Origin: Bacillota bacterium
Lineage (GTDB): Bacteria > Bacillota_E > RBS10-35 > JAJYVN01
Direction of reading: 5' to 3'
Length of the DNA stretch: 52,679 nucleotides
Assembly: GCA_021846605.1 (NCBI GenBank)
Contig: JAJZWQ010000002.1
Coordinates: 1 to 52,679, forward strand
Below, one piece after another: positions 35,753 through 44,651 of the stretch. Each line of letters begins with the position of its first letter. Position 1 is the first letter of the stretch. A program made the position numbers and the translations under genes. The notes beneath the pieces were generated by a model. It was not told where the DNA came from. It saw nothing but the letters and a program-made list of their open reading frames with translations, and ran no database searches.

Positions 35753-36081
35753 CACCGAGCACCACCTCCACAAACACCGCGTCTGGGAGCAGTAACCCTT
35801 TCCGGGCCCGTATGGGCATTCCTGCTGGGTCCGGGTCTGCCGCCTGGCGGTGGCCCCGCGGCCTGCACCGCCAGGTAGGGGATGGGAGCGAACGACGCGT
35901 CCGCGTCGCCCCTGGTCCCTGTTGCGGCCCGAACAGTTGGAGCGGAAGGGGAAGACGTCCAGATACGCCTGGAAGCGGGAGGAGCCAGGCTCGGGCCGGG
36001 TGCCGGCGTGGCGCTGGGAGGCGGGCACCACTGCCCGGGCGGCGGGGAATGGGCGTCTCCGCCCACGCGGGATGGCCGTGC
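35753..36081. other. Divergent intergenic region with a long hairpin
   Basis: This is the non-coding region between the LPXTG gene and the transporter promoter. CCTGGCGGTG and CACCGCCAGG (35843-35875) form a perfect 10-bp stem, lying about 90 bases upstream of the LPXTG start on its mRNA side. I compared it by eye with c-di-GMP and other common riboswitch cores and saw no match. No gene is supported here. Confidence 0.4.
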
Positions 36082-36124
36082 TTGCCGCCCACCGTGGCGC
36101 TCGTTATACTTGCCTAGCGCAAGT
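36082..36124 (+). promoter_or_regulatory. Promoter and overlapping operator of the tungstate/molybdate transporter
   Basis: A -35-like TTGCCG (36082-36087), a 17-base spacer and a -10 TATACT (36105-36110) precede the transporter start at 36155. A palindrome ACTTGC-CTAGC-GCAAGT (36108-36124) overlaps the -10 and likely start point, and similarity extends outward (TATACTTGC / GCAAGTTGTA). This is the expected position for a repressor, and an XRE-type regulator is the fourth gene of the same cluster. Confidence 0.5.
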
Positions 36125-36154
36125 TGTACTCTCGCACCTGGAATGGTGCCAAGA

Positions 36155-37177
36155 ATGAGGGTGGCCGTGTACGGAAGAGGTGGACGCCTGATCGCGCTGG
36201 CCTGCACCGCCATCCTGGCCGGTACGGTGGTGGGCTGTGGGTCGATCCCGAGCGGCTCAACCTTCGGCGGCGCCGCGCCGTCCGGACACGCCGGAACGGC
36301 CAATGTCGCCTACGCAGGGTCCCTCCAGTTACTCAACAACAAGACCATCGGCCCCACCTTTGCGAGGGCGACGGGCTTTTCCTATGAAGGGCGCGGCGGT
36401 GGCTCCTTTGGGCTCTCGAACGAGATCGTCGCCGGAGAGATCGCCCCCAACGTCTTTGAGAGCGTGGGGGCGGGCCCGATCCAACCGCTGATGCCCAAGT
36501 TGACGAGATGGTACGTGCAGTTCGCCAGCAGTCCCATCGTCGTCGCCTATAATCCCAAGACGCCCTATGCCAGCGAACTCGCCGCGATCGCCAAGGGCCA
36601 AAAGCCGCTCGCCGCTCTCTTCAGCCTGATGGAGCAGCCCGGGTTCCTCCTCGGGCGCACGAATCCGCAGACAGACCCGCAGGGCCAGGCGTTCTACGAG
36701 ATGGTGGAGCTCGCCCAGTCCCAGTTCCACCTCCCGGCGGAGACGGTCACCAAGGTGCTCGGCTCGCCAGACAACCCGTCGCAGGTCTTCGCGGAGACGA
36801 CGCTGGAGTCGCGCCTGCAGGCCGGGCAGCTTTACGCGGCCAGTGCCTTTCTGTCCCAGGCCATCCAGCTGCACCTGCCATACATCACGCTGCCCGCCGA
36901 GATGAACTTCGGTGATCCGGCACTGGCGTCGGAGTACGCGGCCGCCAGCCTCGACCTCGGCAGCGGCCACGTCGTCCACGGCGTCCCGCTGGTCCTGGAC
37001 ATCACGACGGTCGGAGGACAGGACGCCCAGGCGGCCGACAGCTTTGTCGCCTACACCCTTTCCCCGGCTGGCCGGCGGGCCATGCAGGCCGCCGGGTACA
37101 CGCTGCTCCAGCCGACGGTCTTCGGGAGCCGTAGCGCGGTGCCAAAGGGGGTGCTCGGGGATCTCCACGCTTCCTAG
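36155..37177 (+). CDS. Tungstate/molybdate ABC transporter substrate-binding lipoprotein (WtpA/ModA-like)
   Basis: This 340-residue binding protein has a lipoprotein signal (LACTAILAGTVVGCGS, lipid-modified Cys about residue 28). It carries the WtpA/ModA pattern: NVAYAGSLQLLNN, a ligand-loop serine in GGGSFGLSNEIVAGE, and SSPIVVAYNPKTP. Near the end are GVPLVLDITTVGG and ADSFVAYTLSPAGRRAMQAAGY. Permease, ATPase and regulator genes follow on the same strand. Whether tungstate or molybdate is preferred cannot be read from sequence. Confidence 0.85.
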   Translation: MRVAVYGRGGRLIALACTAILAGTVVGCGSIPSGSTFGGAAPSGHAGTANVAYAGSLQLLNNKTIGPTFARATGFSYEGRGGGSFGLSNEIVAGEIAPNVFESVGAGPIQPLMPKLTRWYVQFASSPIVVAYNPKTPYASELAAIAKGQKPLAALFSLMEQPGFLLGRTNPQTDPQGQAFYEMVELAQSQFHLPAETVTKVLGSPDNPSQVFAETTLESRLQAGQLYAASAFLSQAIQLHLPYITLPAEMNFGDPALASEYAAASLDLGSGHVVHGVPLVLDITTVGGQDAQAADSFVAYTLSPAGRRAMQAAGYTLLQPTVFGSRSAVPKGVLGDLHAS

Positions 37178-37241
37178 CAGAGGCAGTGCCGCCCCGTTCC
37201 CCAGCGGCCTGCCGCTCGCCCGGGCGCAGACCATCCTCTCG

Positions 37242-37988
37242 TTGGCGGCGGCAGGCGTCGTTTGGGTGGCGCTTCTCGGCCCTCTGTGGGCACTGCTCAC
37301 CCACCTGTCGGCGTCTGCGGTCTCCGCGGCGTTGCGCGCCAACGGGGCGTGGGCTCCGCTCGCCGTGTCGGTGGAGTCCGCGGCGGTGGCGCTCGCGGTG
37401 CTGGTCGCCGTGGGGACCCCGCTCGGCTACCTGCTGGCCAGGGAGCGCCTACCTTGGCCCAGAGTCTGGGAGACCGGCCTGCTCGTCATGCTCCTGATGC
37501 CGCCTCTGGTGGTGGGGCTGCTGCTGGTCTTCCTGGTCGGGCCGCTCACCGTGATCGGTCGGGGGCTGTCTGATCTGCACCTGTCGGCGACGAACACCTT
37601 TGCCGCCCTGGTCATCGCGGAGGTCTACGAGGCCGCCCCCTACTACGTGCTCGGGGCCCAGGCGGCCTTTGCCGCGGTGGACCCCCGCCTCGAGCAGCAG
37701 GCCGCCCTGCTGGGTGATCGACCGCTGCGGACCTTGCGGCGGATCACCCTGCCGCTGGCCGGCCCCGGGTTGGCCAGCGCGCTGGCGATCGGCTGGGCGC
37801 GCGCCATCGGGGCCTTCGGCGCCGTCATCATCGTCGCCTATCATCCCTACGGCCTGCCGATGCAGATCTGGACGACGCTTAACGAGGTCGGGCTGGCCTC
37901 CGCCCTGCCCTTCGCCCTCCTGCTGCTGGTCGTGGCCCTGCCGGTGCCGATCCTCGTATACGGGTGGAGCCGGCATGCTCGAGGTTGA
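37242..37988 (+). CDS. Tungstate/molybdate ABC transporter permease (WtpB/ModB-like)
   Basis: This membrane permease has five or six helices and the inner-membrane EAA loop (AAFAAVDPRLEQQAALLGDRPLRTLRRITLPLAGPG, read as EQQAALLGDRPLRTLRRITL). No ATG or GTG exists in frame near the 5' end. The frame is open back into the upstream gene, and the first helix begins before 37242. TTG 37242 would clip that helix; CTG 37209 would keep it whole. The start is therefore uncertain. It overlaps the ATPase gene by 14 bases. Confidence 0.82.
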   Translation: MAAAGVVWVALLGPLWALLTHLSASAVSAALRANGAWAPLAVSVESAAVALAVLVAVGTPLGYLLARERLPWPRVWETGLLVMLLMPPLVVGLLLVFLVGPLTVIGRGLSDLHLSATNTFAALVIAEVYEAAPYYVLGAQAAFAAVDPRLEQQAALLGDRPLRTLRRITLPLAGPGLASALAIGWARAIGAFGAVIIVAYHPYGLPMQIWTTLNEVGLASALPFALLLLVVALPVPILVYGWSRHARG

Positions 37989-39030
37989 CCTCCGGGTGGC
38001 CCGCCGCATGTTCGATGTCGCCGCCACCTTCACGGTCACGGACGGCGAGCGGCTGGCGCTGTTCGGCCCGTCGGGCTCCGGCAAGACCACCATCCTGGAG
38101 GCCGTCGCCGGGCTGCTGGCCGTGGCCGAGGGACGGATCCTCCTTGGGGGGCGGGAACTGACGCTCGCGGGGCGGGCGGAGCGCGCCCACCGGCTTCCGC
38201 TCTGGGCGCGGGAGGTGGCACTGCTGCGCCAGGACCCCGGACTCTTCCCGCACCTCACCGTCCTGCAGAACCTGACGTACGCCGTCGGGCGCCACGACGA
38301 CGGCGAACTGGCTCGGCTCGTCCAGAGCCTGCACCTCGGGGGCTTGCTGTCCGATTCGCCGCGTCGCATCTCCGGAGGGCAGGCCCAGCGGGTGGCCCTG
38401 GGCCGGGCGCTCATCTCCCGCCACCGGGTGCTGTTGCTCGACGAGCCATACACGGGACTGGACGCGCCCCTGCAACGCGAGTTGACCCAACTGGTTCGCG
38501 ATCAGGTCGCGGCACGGGAAGTTCCGGCGGTCCTCGTGGCCCATGAACTCACCCAGGCCCAGGCCTTCGCCGACCGCCTAGGCGTACTCGACCAGGGTCG
38601 AGTGCTGCAACTGGGGACACCGAGCGAGGTCGTCCGTCACCCGGCCACCCCGCGCGTGGCGGAGTTGCTCGGCTACCGCGGCTTGATTCCCGTCATCGTC
38701 CTCGGCCGTCCACTGCTGGCCGCCGTGCATCCCGAGCGCGTGTGCTTCGGCGCCCGTCCGGAACGTGGCCCGGTGGTGGAGGGCCGCGTCGTGGCCGGCC
38801 GGCCGTCCGGTACGGGCTGGGAGGTGGACGTCGAGATCGCGCCAAGCATGCCCGCAGCCGCAGCGCCTGGCCGGGGAGGGGGCTCCGGCGTGGCGCCACG
38901 CCCCCGGCTCAGCTTTCGGAGTTCCGAACTTCCCGCCGGGTCGGGGACCGACGTCGTGCTCACGCTACTCGACCCGCCGCTCTTCGCTCGGGCCGCGGTG
39001 GACGGCGCCCGGCCGCCAGACACGGCGTAG
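37975..39030 (+). CDS. Tungstate/molybdate ABC transporter ATP-binding protein (ModC/WtpC-like)
   Basis: This 351-residue ABC ATPase has Walker A GPSGSGKT (31-38), Q-loop LLRQDPGLFPHLTV, signature ISGGQ (132-136) and Walker B LLLDEP (153-158). The H-loop histidine lies in VLVAHELTQA. The C-terminal 110 residues form a TOBE-like oxyanion-sensing region. ATG 37975 lies inside the permease gene. It energises import through the two preceding gene products. Confidence 0.9.
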   Translation: MLEVDLRVARRMFDVAATFTVTDGERLALFGPSGSGKTTILEAVAGLLAVAEGRILLGGRELTLAGRAERAHRLPLWAREVALLRQDPGLFPHLTVLQNLTYAVGRHDDGELARLVQSLHLGGLLSDSPRRISGGQAQRVALGRALISRHRVLLLDEPYTGLDAPLQRELTQLVRDQVAAREVPAVLVAHELTQAQAFADRLGVLDQGRVLQLGTPSEVVRHPATPRVAELLGYRGLIPVIVLGRPLLAAVHPERVCFGARPERGPVVEGRVVAGRPSGTGWEVDVEIAPSMPAAAAPGRGGGSGVAPRPRLSFRSSELPAGSGTDVVLTLLDPPLFARAAVDGARPPDTA

Positions 39031-39081
39031 GCGCTACGCGCGCCGGGGCGGGATCGCCGGATACGACGAGGAGGGAAGACC

Positions 39082-40326
39082 ATGCACGGTGGCGGCAACG
39101 GCCCAGGGGACGGTCCCCGGCGCAGCGCGGCGGATGCCAATGTTCCGGTCGCTGGGCCGTCGGCGCGGGTGACCGAGGAGGCCACCCGGCGCGACGGCAC
39201 GCGCGTACGCCTGGCCCGGATCGGCCTGGGCCTCTCCCAACAGGAGTTGGCGCAGGCGGCGGGCGTGAGCCGCCAAGCGGTGGCGGGCGTGGAGGCCGGG
39301 CGCTGGGACCCGTCCCTGCGGGTGGCGCTGGCCCTCGCGCAGGCCTTGGGTCAGCGGGTAGAGGATCTGTTTGGACCCCCCAGGCGCCGCCCCGCTCTGG
39401 CGGCCACCCTCCTCACCGAGCCGGAAGGGCCCGGGCAGCAACGCGTCGATCTGGCCCAGGTCGGCGAGCGGACTGTGGCCCTTCCCCTGGCGGGCGATCG
39501 GACCTTCCGGGCCGGCTTCTCCCCGGCTGGCGGCGTGTTGGTCGACGCGCCCGCGCCGCAGGGCGACTCCCGCGTCATCCAGCCGGCCGGGCCGCTTCGC
39601 CCAACCCTGGTGGTGGCCGGATGTGATCCAGCCCTGCCGTTGCTCGCCGGGCCCTTGTCCATGCTGGAACAGCCCCTTGGCCTGGCCTGGTGGCCCTGCA
39701 GCAGCCGCGAGGCGGCCAGACTGGCCGCCGCCGGCTTGGTGCATGTCGCCGGTGTGCACGTGGCGGAGGAAGCTGTCAGCCGGATATCGGCCGACGGCTG
39801 CGAACGGGCCTTGGGGCTGGCGGGCCGGTTTGCGGACGGGCCCGCCGCCGAAGTGATCGGCTTCTCCATCTGGGACGAGGGTCTGGCCTTCCGGCCGGGT
39901 CTCGCGGTGGTCGATGTATCCGACGTGGCGGAGCGCCATCTCCGTTTCATCAATCGCGAACCGGGTTCGGAGGCACGCTCGCTGGTCGAGTCCGAGTTGC
40001 GGCGGTGGCGATTGGGCCCCGGGGACATCACCGGCTTCGATACGGCCGTCCGCGGGCACATGCTCGTCGCGGCGGCAATCGCCGCCGGCCTGGGCGATGT
40101 CGGCGTGACGACGCAGCCCGCCGCCCTGGCCTACCGGCTGGACTTCGTCGCGCTCGCCGCGGAACGCTCGCTGCTGATCATCCCTCGGAAGGTGCTCGCC
40201 ACCCCCGAGGCCCGTGGCCTGGCCCGCGTGCTGGCGTCCTCCGCCCTGCAGGACCAGTTGGCCGTCCTCGCCGGCTACCGGGGTCTTTCCACCTGCGGCG
40301 AGCCGGTCGCCTCCCTGGGTGCCTGA
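39082..40326 (+). CDS. XRE-family regulator with periplasmic-binding-protein-like sensor domain
   Basis: This 414-residue protein joins an XRE helix-turn-helix (about residues 41-97, LSQQELAQAAGVSRQAVAGVE in overlapping parts) to a PBP-like ligand domain (PF12727 type; DITGFDTAVRGHMLVAAAI). Such fusions regulate molybdate/tungstate or molybdopterin genes. ATG 39082 follows GAGGAGGG, 51 bases after the transporter ATPase. It is the natural candidate to bind the palindrome at 36108-36124 and sense the transported oxyanion. Confidence 0.85.
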   Translation: MHGGGNGPGDGPRRSAADANVPVAGPSARVTEEATRRDGTRVRLARIGLGLSQQELAQAAGVSRQAVAGVEAGRWDPSLRVALALAQALGQRVEDLFGPPRRRPALAATLLTEPEGPGQQRVDLAQVGERTVALPLAGDRTFRAGFSPAGGVLVDAPAPQGDSRVIQPAGPLRPTLVVAGCDPALPLLAGPLSMLEQPLGLAWWPCSSREAARLAAAGLVHVAGVHVAEEAVSRISADGCERALGLAGRFADGPAAEVIGFSIWDEGLAFRPGLAVVDVSDVAERHLRFINREPGSEARSLVESELRRWRLGPGDITGFDTAVRGHMLVAAAIAAGLGDVGVTTQPAALAYRLDFVALAAERSLLIIPRKVLATPEARGLARVLASSALQDQLAVLAGYRGLSTCGEPVASLGA

Positions 40327-40392
40327 GACGTGGGGGCCCGCGCCGGCCTCTCCCGGGCGAAAGCCTCGGCGACGACCGCCGCGGGCCGAGAT

Positions 40393-41553
40393 CTAGCCGT
40401 GCCAGACCTCGATCATGCTGGGCGGGGGCTGCCAGGCGGGGTCGCCGGCGGTGTCGCGGGCCACGGTGCGGATCGCGCTGAGGGCGCCCAGCGGTGTGGT
40501 CCCCTCCGCCCCGACGTTCAGCCGGTAGAGGACGTCCGCGGACTGGCCCTGCAGGTTGCCCCACCCCAGCTTGGCGGCGAACAGGTAATGGAACCCGGCC
40601 GAGTGCAGAAGGCGGATGAGCCGTGGGCGGTAGTCCCCAAACGGGTAGGCGAAGGCCTGCAGAGGCGCGTGCGCGTATGGGGTCAGGGCGCGCTGGGCGT
40701 GCAGGAGGTCCGCCGCGACCGCCTGATCATAGCTGGCCAGCGACTCCTGCTTCCCCGTCGCCGGGTTGTAGGCGCGGCCGATGTCCGCCGCCTCCGAGGT
40801 GTTCGGCCCGACCGCCACGCCGGTGTGGACGTTCCATCCCTGCGTGCCGATGCTGATCAGGCCGGAGGCCACCATGGTCTTGACGTCAGCGCTGGTCAGG
40901 GTCTGGAGGCCGGCGGGCGCGTAGCCCGGCGTCAGCCAACTGCCGATAAGGAAGAGCGTGGCCGGATACCCGTACTTCTTGAGGAGCGGGAAGGCGTCGG
41001 TGTATTGGCTGAGGTAGCCGTTGTCGAAGGTGAGCAGCAGCGCGTTGGGAGGCACCGTGGCCTGACCGTTGACGAAGGCGATGAAGCGGGAGAGCGTGAT
41101 CACGTGGTAGCCGTCCTGGTGAAAGAGCGCCAACTGCGCGGCGAAGTCGGCGGGGGTGATGTCGTCGCCGGGGATCGGCGTCGTCAGGAATTCATGATAC
41201 ATGAGCACGATGACCTCGTTCTTGTACCCGGACGCGCCCCACTCCGGCACGAGATGCCCCACCGACGGCGCATGCGGGGCCGTCGACGCGGTGGCCGTAG
41301 AGGCGCTCCCCGAGGAGGCACCGGCACCCGTTGCGGAAGCTCCAACCGCCGCGGTAGACGTGGCGGATGAGGCGGATGAGGCGGCCGCAGAGGCCTGGGG
41401 CCGCGAGGAGGAGGAGGTACGCGCGACGGTCACCGCCGCCTGCGGTGCCGCCCCAGGGCTCGTCGGGCGCGCCACCGTCCCCACCAGCCCCAGGACCACG
41501 ACCAGTCCCAGTGTGCTGCGCGCCGCCGCCCCTCCACCGCCGCTCCCGCGCAT
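40393..41553 (-). CDS. Polysaccharide deacetylase-fold protein with altered metal site
   Basis: This 386-residue exported protein has an N-terminal membrane anchor or signal (STLGLVVVLGLVG), an Ala/Ser-rich linker (about 40-98) and a NodB-like deacetylase fold from VIVLMYHEF onward. The first catalytic motif reads TFDNG (175-179) instead of TFDDG, and the H-x3-5-H motif reads GTQGWNVH (236-243). Two of the three usual metal ligands (Asp and first His) are replaced, so classical zinc-dependent deacetylation is doubtful. ATG 41553 follows AGGGGAGGG. Confidence 0.82.
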   Translation of the reverse strand: MRGSGGGGAAARSTLGLVVVLGLVGTVARPTSPGAAPQAAVTVARTSSSSRPQASAAASSASSATSTAAVGASATGAGASSGSASTATASTAPHAPSVGHLVPEWGASGYKNEVIVLMYHEFLTTPIPGDDITPADFAAQLALFHQDGYHVITLSRFIAFVNGQATVPPNALLLTFDNGYLSQYTDAFPLLKKYGYPATLFLIGSWLTPGYAPAGLQTLTSADVKTMVASGLISIGTQGWNVHTGVAVGPNTSEAADIGRAYNPATGKQESLASYDQAVAADLLHAQRALTPYAHAPLQAFAYPFGDYRPRLIRLLHSAGFHYLFAAKLGWGNLQGQSADVLYRLNVGAEGTTPLGALSAIRTVARDTAGDPAWQPPPSMIEVWHG

Positions 41554-41738
41554 GTCGCCGCCCTCCCCTGGACGGCCCGGCCTCGTGCCCCGGACCGCGC
41601 CGCCGCCTCGACGCCTCCCCACCCGCTCCTCTGGAATCGTTCGCCCCGTCCGCGGCCGGGGCTTTCAAAGGTCTGGACGCCCGATGCCCGCCGTGGGTTC
41701 CCGGCCCGCGACGCGCGCGTCGGGCGGAACGGCTCAGA

Positions 41739-42833
41739 TCAGCGCTCGGCGCCCAGCGCCACGAGGACGTTCTCCACCTCGCCGGCGCCGACGTCGGGGG
41801 CCACCGTGACCTCCCCCGGGCGCACGGGGAGGATCCAGTGGATCCGACCGTCGAACTGCTTCTTATCCAGACGCATCGCCGCGATCAGATCCTGGGCCGC
41901 CAGGCCGGGGATGCGTGTCGGCAACCCGACTCCGGCCAGCAATTGCTCAAGCCCCGCCTGCCACCGCTTCCCCCAGATGCCGCGCCGCAGGGCCAGGGCG
42001 CCCGCGGCCAAAAGCCCCACAGACACCGCCTCGCCGTGGCGCAGCACCCCGTACCCGGCGACGGCTTCCATGGCGTGGGCCAGGGTGTGTCCCAGGTTCA
42101 GCACCATGCGGGCGCCCGTCTCCTCGCGCTCATCGGCCGCCACCACGGCGGCCTTGATGCGGCAGGAGCCCGCCACCAGCCGCGAGAGCGCGGCCCCGTC
42201 CCGCCCCAGCAGCTGCCCACGCTGGCGGCGGATGAACCCATAATAGCGGGCGTCCGCCAAGATGCCGCACTTGATGGCCTCCGCCAACCCGGCCACCAGA
42301 TCGGGCGCCGGCAGCGTGTCCAGGGTCTGCACGTCGCACCAGACCAGCCGGGGTTGGTGAAAGGCGCCGATCAGGTTCTTGCCGCGGGGATGGTCGACAC
42401 CGACCTTGCCCCCGACCGAGGAGTCGATCTGGGCCAGGAGCGTGGTCGGCACCTGCACCCAGGGCAGCCCCCGCATAAACGTGGCCGCCACGAAGCCCGC
42501 CAGGTCGCCGGTCACCCCGCCGCCCAGGGCCACCACCCAGGACCGGCGGTCCAGACCCGCCTCCAGGCAGGCGTCATAGAGCCGTGCCGCCCCCGCCAGG
42601 CTCTTGCTGGCCTCGCCCGGAGGCACGAGCACCAGGCGGGTGTCGAAGCCCGCCGCGTGCAGGCTGGAGGCGACGAGGGGGGCGTGGCTGTCCCCCACGT
42701 TCCCGTCCGCGACGACCAGGGCCCGCCGTCCGGGACCGAGCCTGGCCACTGCCGGCCCCAGGCCGCCGAGCGTGTCCACCCCGATGCGGATGTCGTAAGA
42801 GCGGGGCCCGAGGTTGACCCGAACGGTGCGCAC
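41739..42833 (-). CDS. aroB: 3-dehydroquinate synthase AroB
   Basis: This enzyme cyclises DAHP to 3-dehydroquinate with NAD and a divalent metal. The 364-residue protein has GGGVTGDLAGFVAATFMRG, PTTLLAQIDSSVGGKVGVDHPRGKN in overlapping segments, the ligand-rich LNLGHTLAHAMEA and RHGEAVSVG. Its GTG start at 42833 lies 4 bases after the aroK stop. It is the last gene of yqeG-aroE-pilT-aroC-aroK-aroB. Confidence 0.96.
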   Translation of the reverse strand: MRTVRVNLGPRSYDIRIGVDTLGGLGPAVARLGPGRRALVVADGNVGDSHAPLVASSLHAAGFDTRLVLVPPGEASKSLAGAARLYDACLEAGLDRRSWVVALGGGVTGDLAGFVAATFMRGLPWVQVPTTLLAQIDSSVGGKVGVDHPRGKNLIGAFHQPRLVWCDVQTLDTLPAPDLVAGLAEAIKCGILADARYYGFIRRQRGQLLGRDGAALSRLVAGSCRIKAAVVAADEREETGARMVLNLGHTLAHAMEAVAGYGVLRHGEAVSVGLLAAGALALRRGIWGKRWQAGLEQLLAGVGLPTRIPGLAAQDLIAAMRLDKKQFDGRIHWILPVRPGEVTVAPDVGAGEVENVLVALGAER

Positions 42834-42837
42834 GTCC

Positions 42838-43404
42838 TCACCCCTGTCCCCAGCGCCGCCCCTGGACACCCACGAGTTCCAGCAGTGCCCGTGTCGCACC
42901 CCGCTGCCCCAGTTCGCTGGTGTTCAGTTCCAGGTCGGCCTCCGCATACAGCGGGGCCCGGGCCTTCAGCAGTTCTGAGATGCGCGCCAGCGGATCCGGC
43001 GTATCGAGCAACGGGCGATGCGCGCCCGCCCGCCGCCCTCCCACGCGCGCCAGGATCACCTCGGGCCGCGCGTGGAGCGCGATCAGCAGACCGTTGGCGC
43101 GCAACGCGTGCAGATTGTCCGGATTGGCCAGGGCACCCCCGCCCGTCGCCAGGACATACCCCGTCGCGCTGGCGGCCTGCGCCACCACCGCCGCCTCGTG
43201 GCGCCGGAACCCCACCTCGCCCTCCCGGGCGAAGATCTCGCGGATGGGCGACCCGACGCGCGCCACCACCAGGGCGTCCGTATCGCGGAAGGGCCGGCCG
43301 AGCACCCGCGCGACGGCTCGGCCGAGCGTGCTCTTCCCGGTCCCCATGAACCCCACCAGCACCAGATTGCGCGCCCCCAGGGCCGCCAGCGCCCTGGACC
43401 GCAA
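42838..43404 (-). CDS. aroK: Shikimate kinase AroK
   Basis: This enzyme phosphorylates shikimate with ATP. Walker A is GFMGTGKST. DTDALVVARVGSPIREIFAREGE, VLATGGGALANP and the lid RPLLDTPDPLARI are clear. I chose TTG 43404, which has GGAGCG upstream and gives 188 residues of normal length. ATG 43488 would add 28 residues and overlap aroC by 73 bases. It is coupled to aroB. Confidence 0.92.
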   Translation of the reverse strand: MRSRALAALGARNLVLVGFMGTGKSTLGRAVARVLGRPFRDTDALVVARVGSPIREIFAREGEVGFRRHEAAVVAQAASATGYVLATGGGALANPDNLHALRANGLLIALHARPEVILARVGGRRAGAHRPLLDTPDPLARISELLKARAPLYAEADLELNTSELGQRGATRALLELVGVQGRRWGQG

Positions 43405-43415
43405 CTCGCGCTCCG

Positions 43416-44606
43416 TCAGCGGGCCATCACCCGCCGCCGGTACGCCTGCAGGTGGTCCTGCACTTCCTCCAGGCTGTCTCCGCCGCACTTTTCCAGCAAC
43501 TCCTGCGCGAGCACAAAGGCCACGACGGCCTCTGCCACCACGGACGCCGCCGGTACCGACGTGATGTCCGAACGCTCGTAGCCCGCGGCGATCACCTCGC
43601 CGGTCCGCATATCCACGCTGCGAAGGGGGCGCAACAGCGTGGGGATGGGCTTCATGGCCACCCGCACGACGATCGCCTCACCGTTACTGATGCCACCCTC
43701 GATGCCGCCCGCCCGGTTGGTGGGGCGGACGTAGGCGGAGGCGGCCGCACCGTCCCCCGCACCCGGCAGGATCTCGTCGTGCACCTGCGACCCACGCAAC
43801 TTCGCCGCCTGCCGGCCAATGCCCACCTCGACCGCCTTCATGGCCTGGATGCTCATCAGCGCGCCGGCAAGCCGCCCGTCCAGGCGTCGGTCCGAAGCCG
43901 CATGGGACCCCAGTCCAACCGGGACCCCCCAGGCCACCACTTCGATCAGCCCGCCGAGTGTGTCCTTGGCCATGGTGGCGGCGACGATCGCCTCATGCAT
44001 GGCCGCCGTGGCCTCCGGACTCCAGCACCGGCAATCCGACGCCTCCACGGCCGCGGCGAGTTGCGCGGCGTCCCAGCCGTCGGGCGGCGGTGGCGCCTCC
44101 GCCGGTCCCAGGGCCACCACGTGCCCCTGTACCCGGATGCCGATCGCCGCCAAGAGTTCCCCCGCGATGGCGCCCACCGCCACGCGCGCGGCGGTCTCTC
44201 GGGCGCTGGCCCGCTCCAGCACGTCCCGCAGATCGTCCCGCCCGTACTTCAGCGCCCCGGCCAAGTCGGCATGTCCCGGCCGGGGGCGGTGCAGGGCCTT
44301 GGCCGCGGCCCGTTCGGGATCGATGTCTTCGGGACGCGGGCCCAGGACGCCGCGCCAGTTCTCCCAGTCGCGGTTGGCCACCACCATCCCGATCGGGCTC
44401 CCGATGGTGACCCCGCCCCGGATGCCCGCCACCACCTCGACCCGGTCCTTCTCGATCTTCTGCCGCCCACCGCGACCGGGACCCTCCTGGCGGCGGCGGA
44501 GCAGGGCGTCCACCCGCTCCAGACGCACGGACACGCCCGCCGGCATGCCCTCCAGAATGGCCAGCAGCATGGGCCCGTGACTTTCGCCGGCTGTAAGGTA
44601 GCGCAG
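43416..44606 (-). CDS. aroC: Chorismate synthase AroC with a non-canonical start
   Basis: This FMN-dependent enzyme makes chorismate from EPSP. The essential N-terminal LRYLTAGESHGP motif is encoded upstream of the first ATG (44570), and the frame there contains no ATG, GTG or TTG before a TAG. The likely start is CTG 44606, with AGGGGGG about 12 bases upstream, giving 396 residues. Other motifs are RPGHADLAGALKY, SARETAARVAVGAIA, GLGSHAASDRRLDGRL and NRAGGIEGGISNGE in parts. It is co-transcribed with pilT upstream and aroK downstream. Confidence 0.93.
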   Translation of the reverse strand: MRYLTAGESHGPMLLAILEGMPAGVSVRLERVDALLRRRQEGPGRGGRQKIEKDRVEVVAGIRGGVTIGSPIGMVVANRDWENWRGVLGPRPEDIDPERAAAKALHRPRPGHADLAGALKYGRDDLRDVLERASARETAARVAVGAIAGELLAAIGIRVQGHVVALGPAEAPPPPDGWDAAQLAAAVEASDCRCWSPEATAAMHEAIVAATMAKDTLGGLIEVVAWGVPVGLGSHAASDRRLDGRLAGALMSIQAMKAVEVGIGRQAAKLRGSQVHDEILPGAGDGAAASAYVRPTNRAGGIEGGISNGEAIVVRVAMKPIPTLLRPLRSVDMRTGEVIAAGYERSDITSVPAASVVAEAVVAFVLAQELLEKCGGDSLEEVQDHLQAYRRRVMAR

Positions 44607-44651
44607 GATCCGGAATCGCCCCCCTGCGGCGCACGCCGCGCGTGTTTCGGG

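Noticed and set aside
35753..35900. Possible riboswitch upstream of the LPXTG gene
   Set aside because: A good 10-bp hairpin exists, but no known aptamer core could be matched, so it is only noted as a hairpin.
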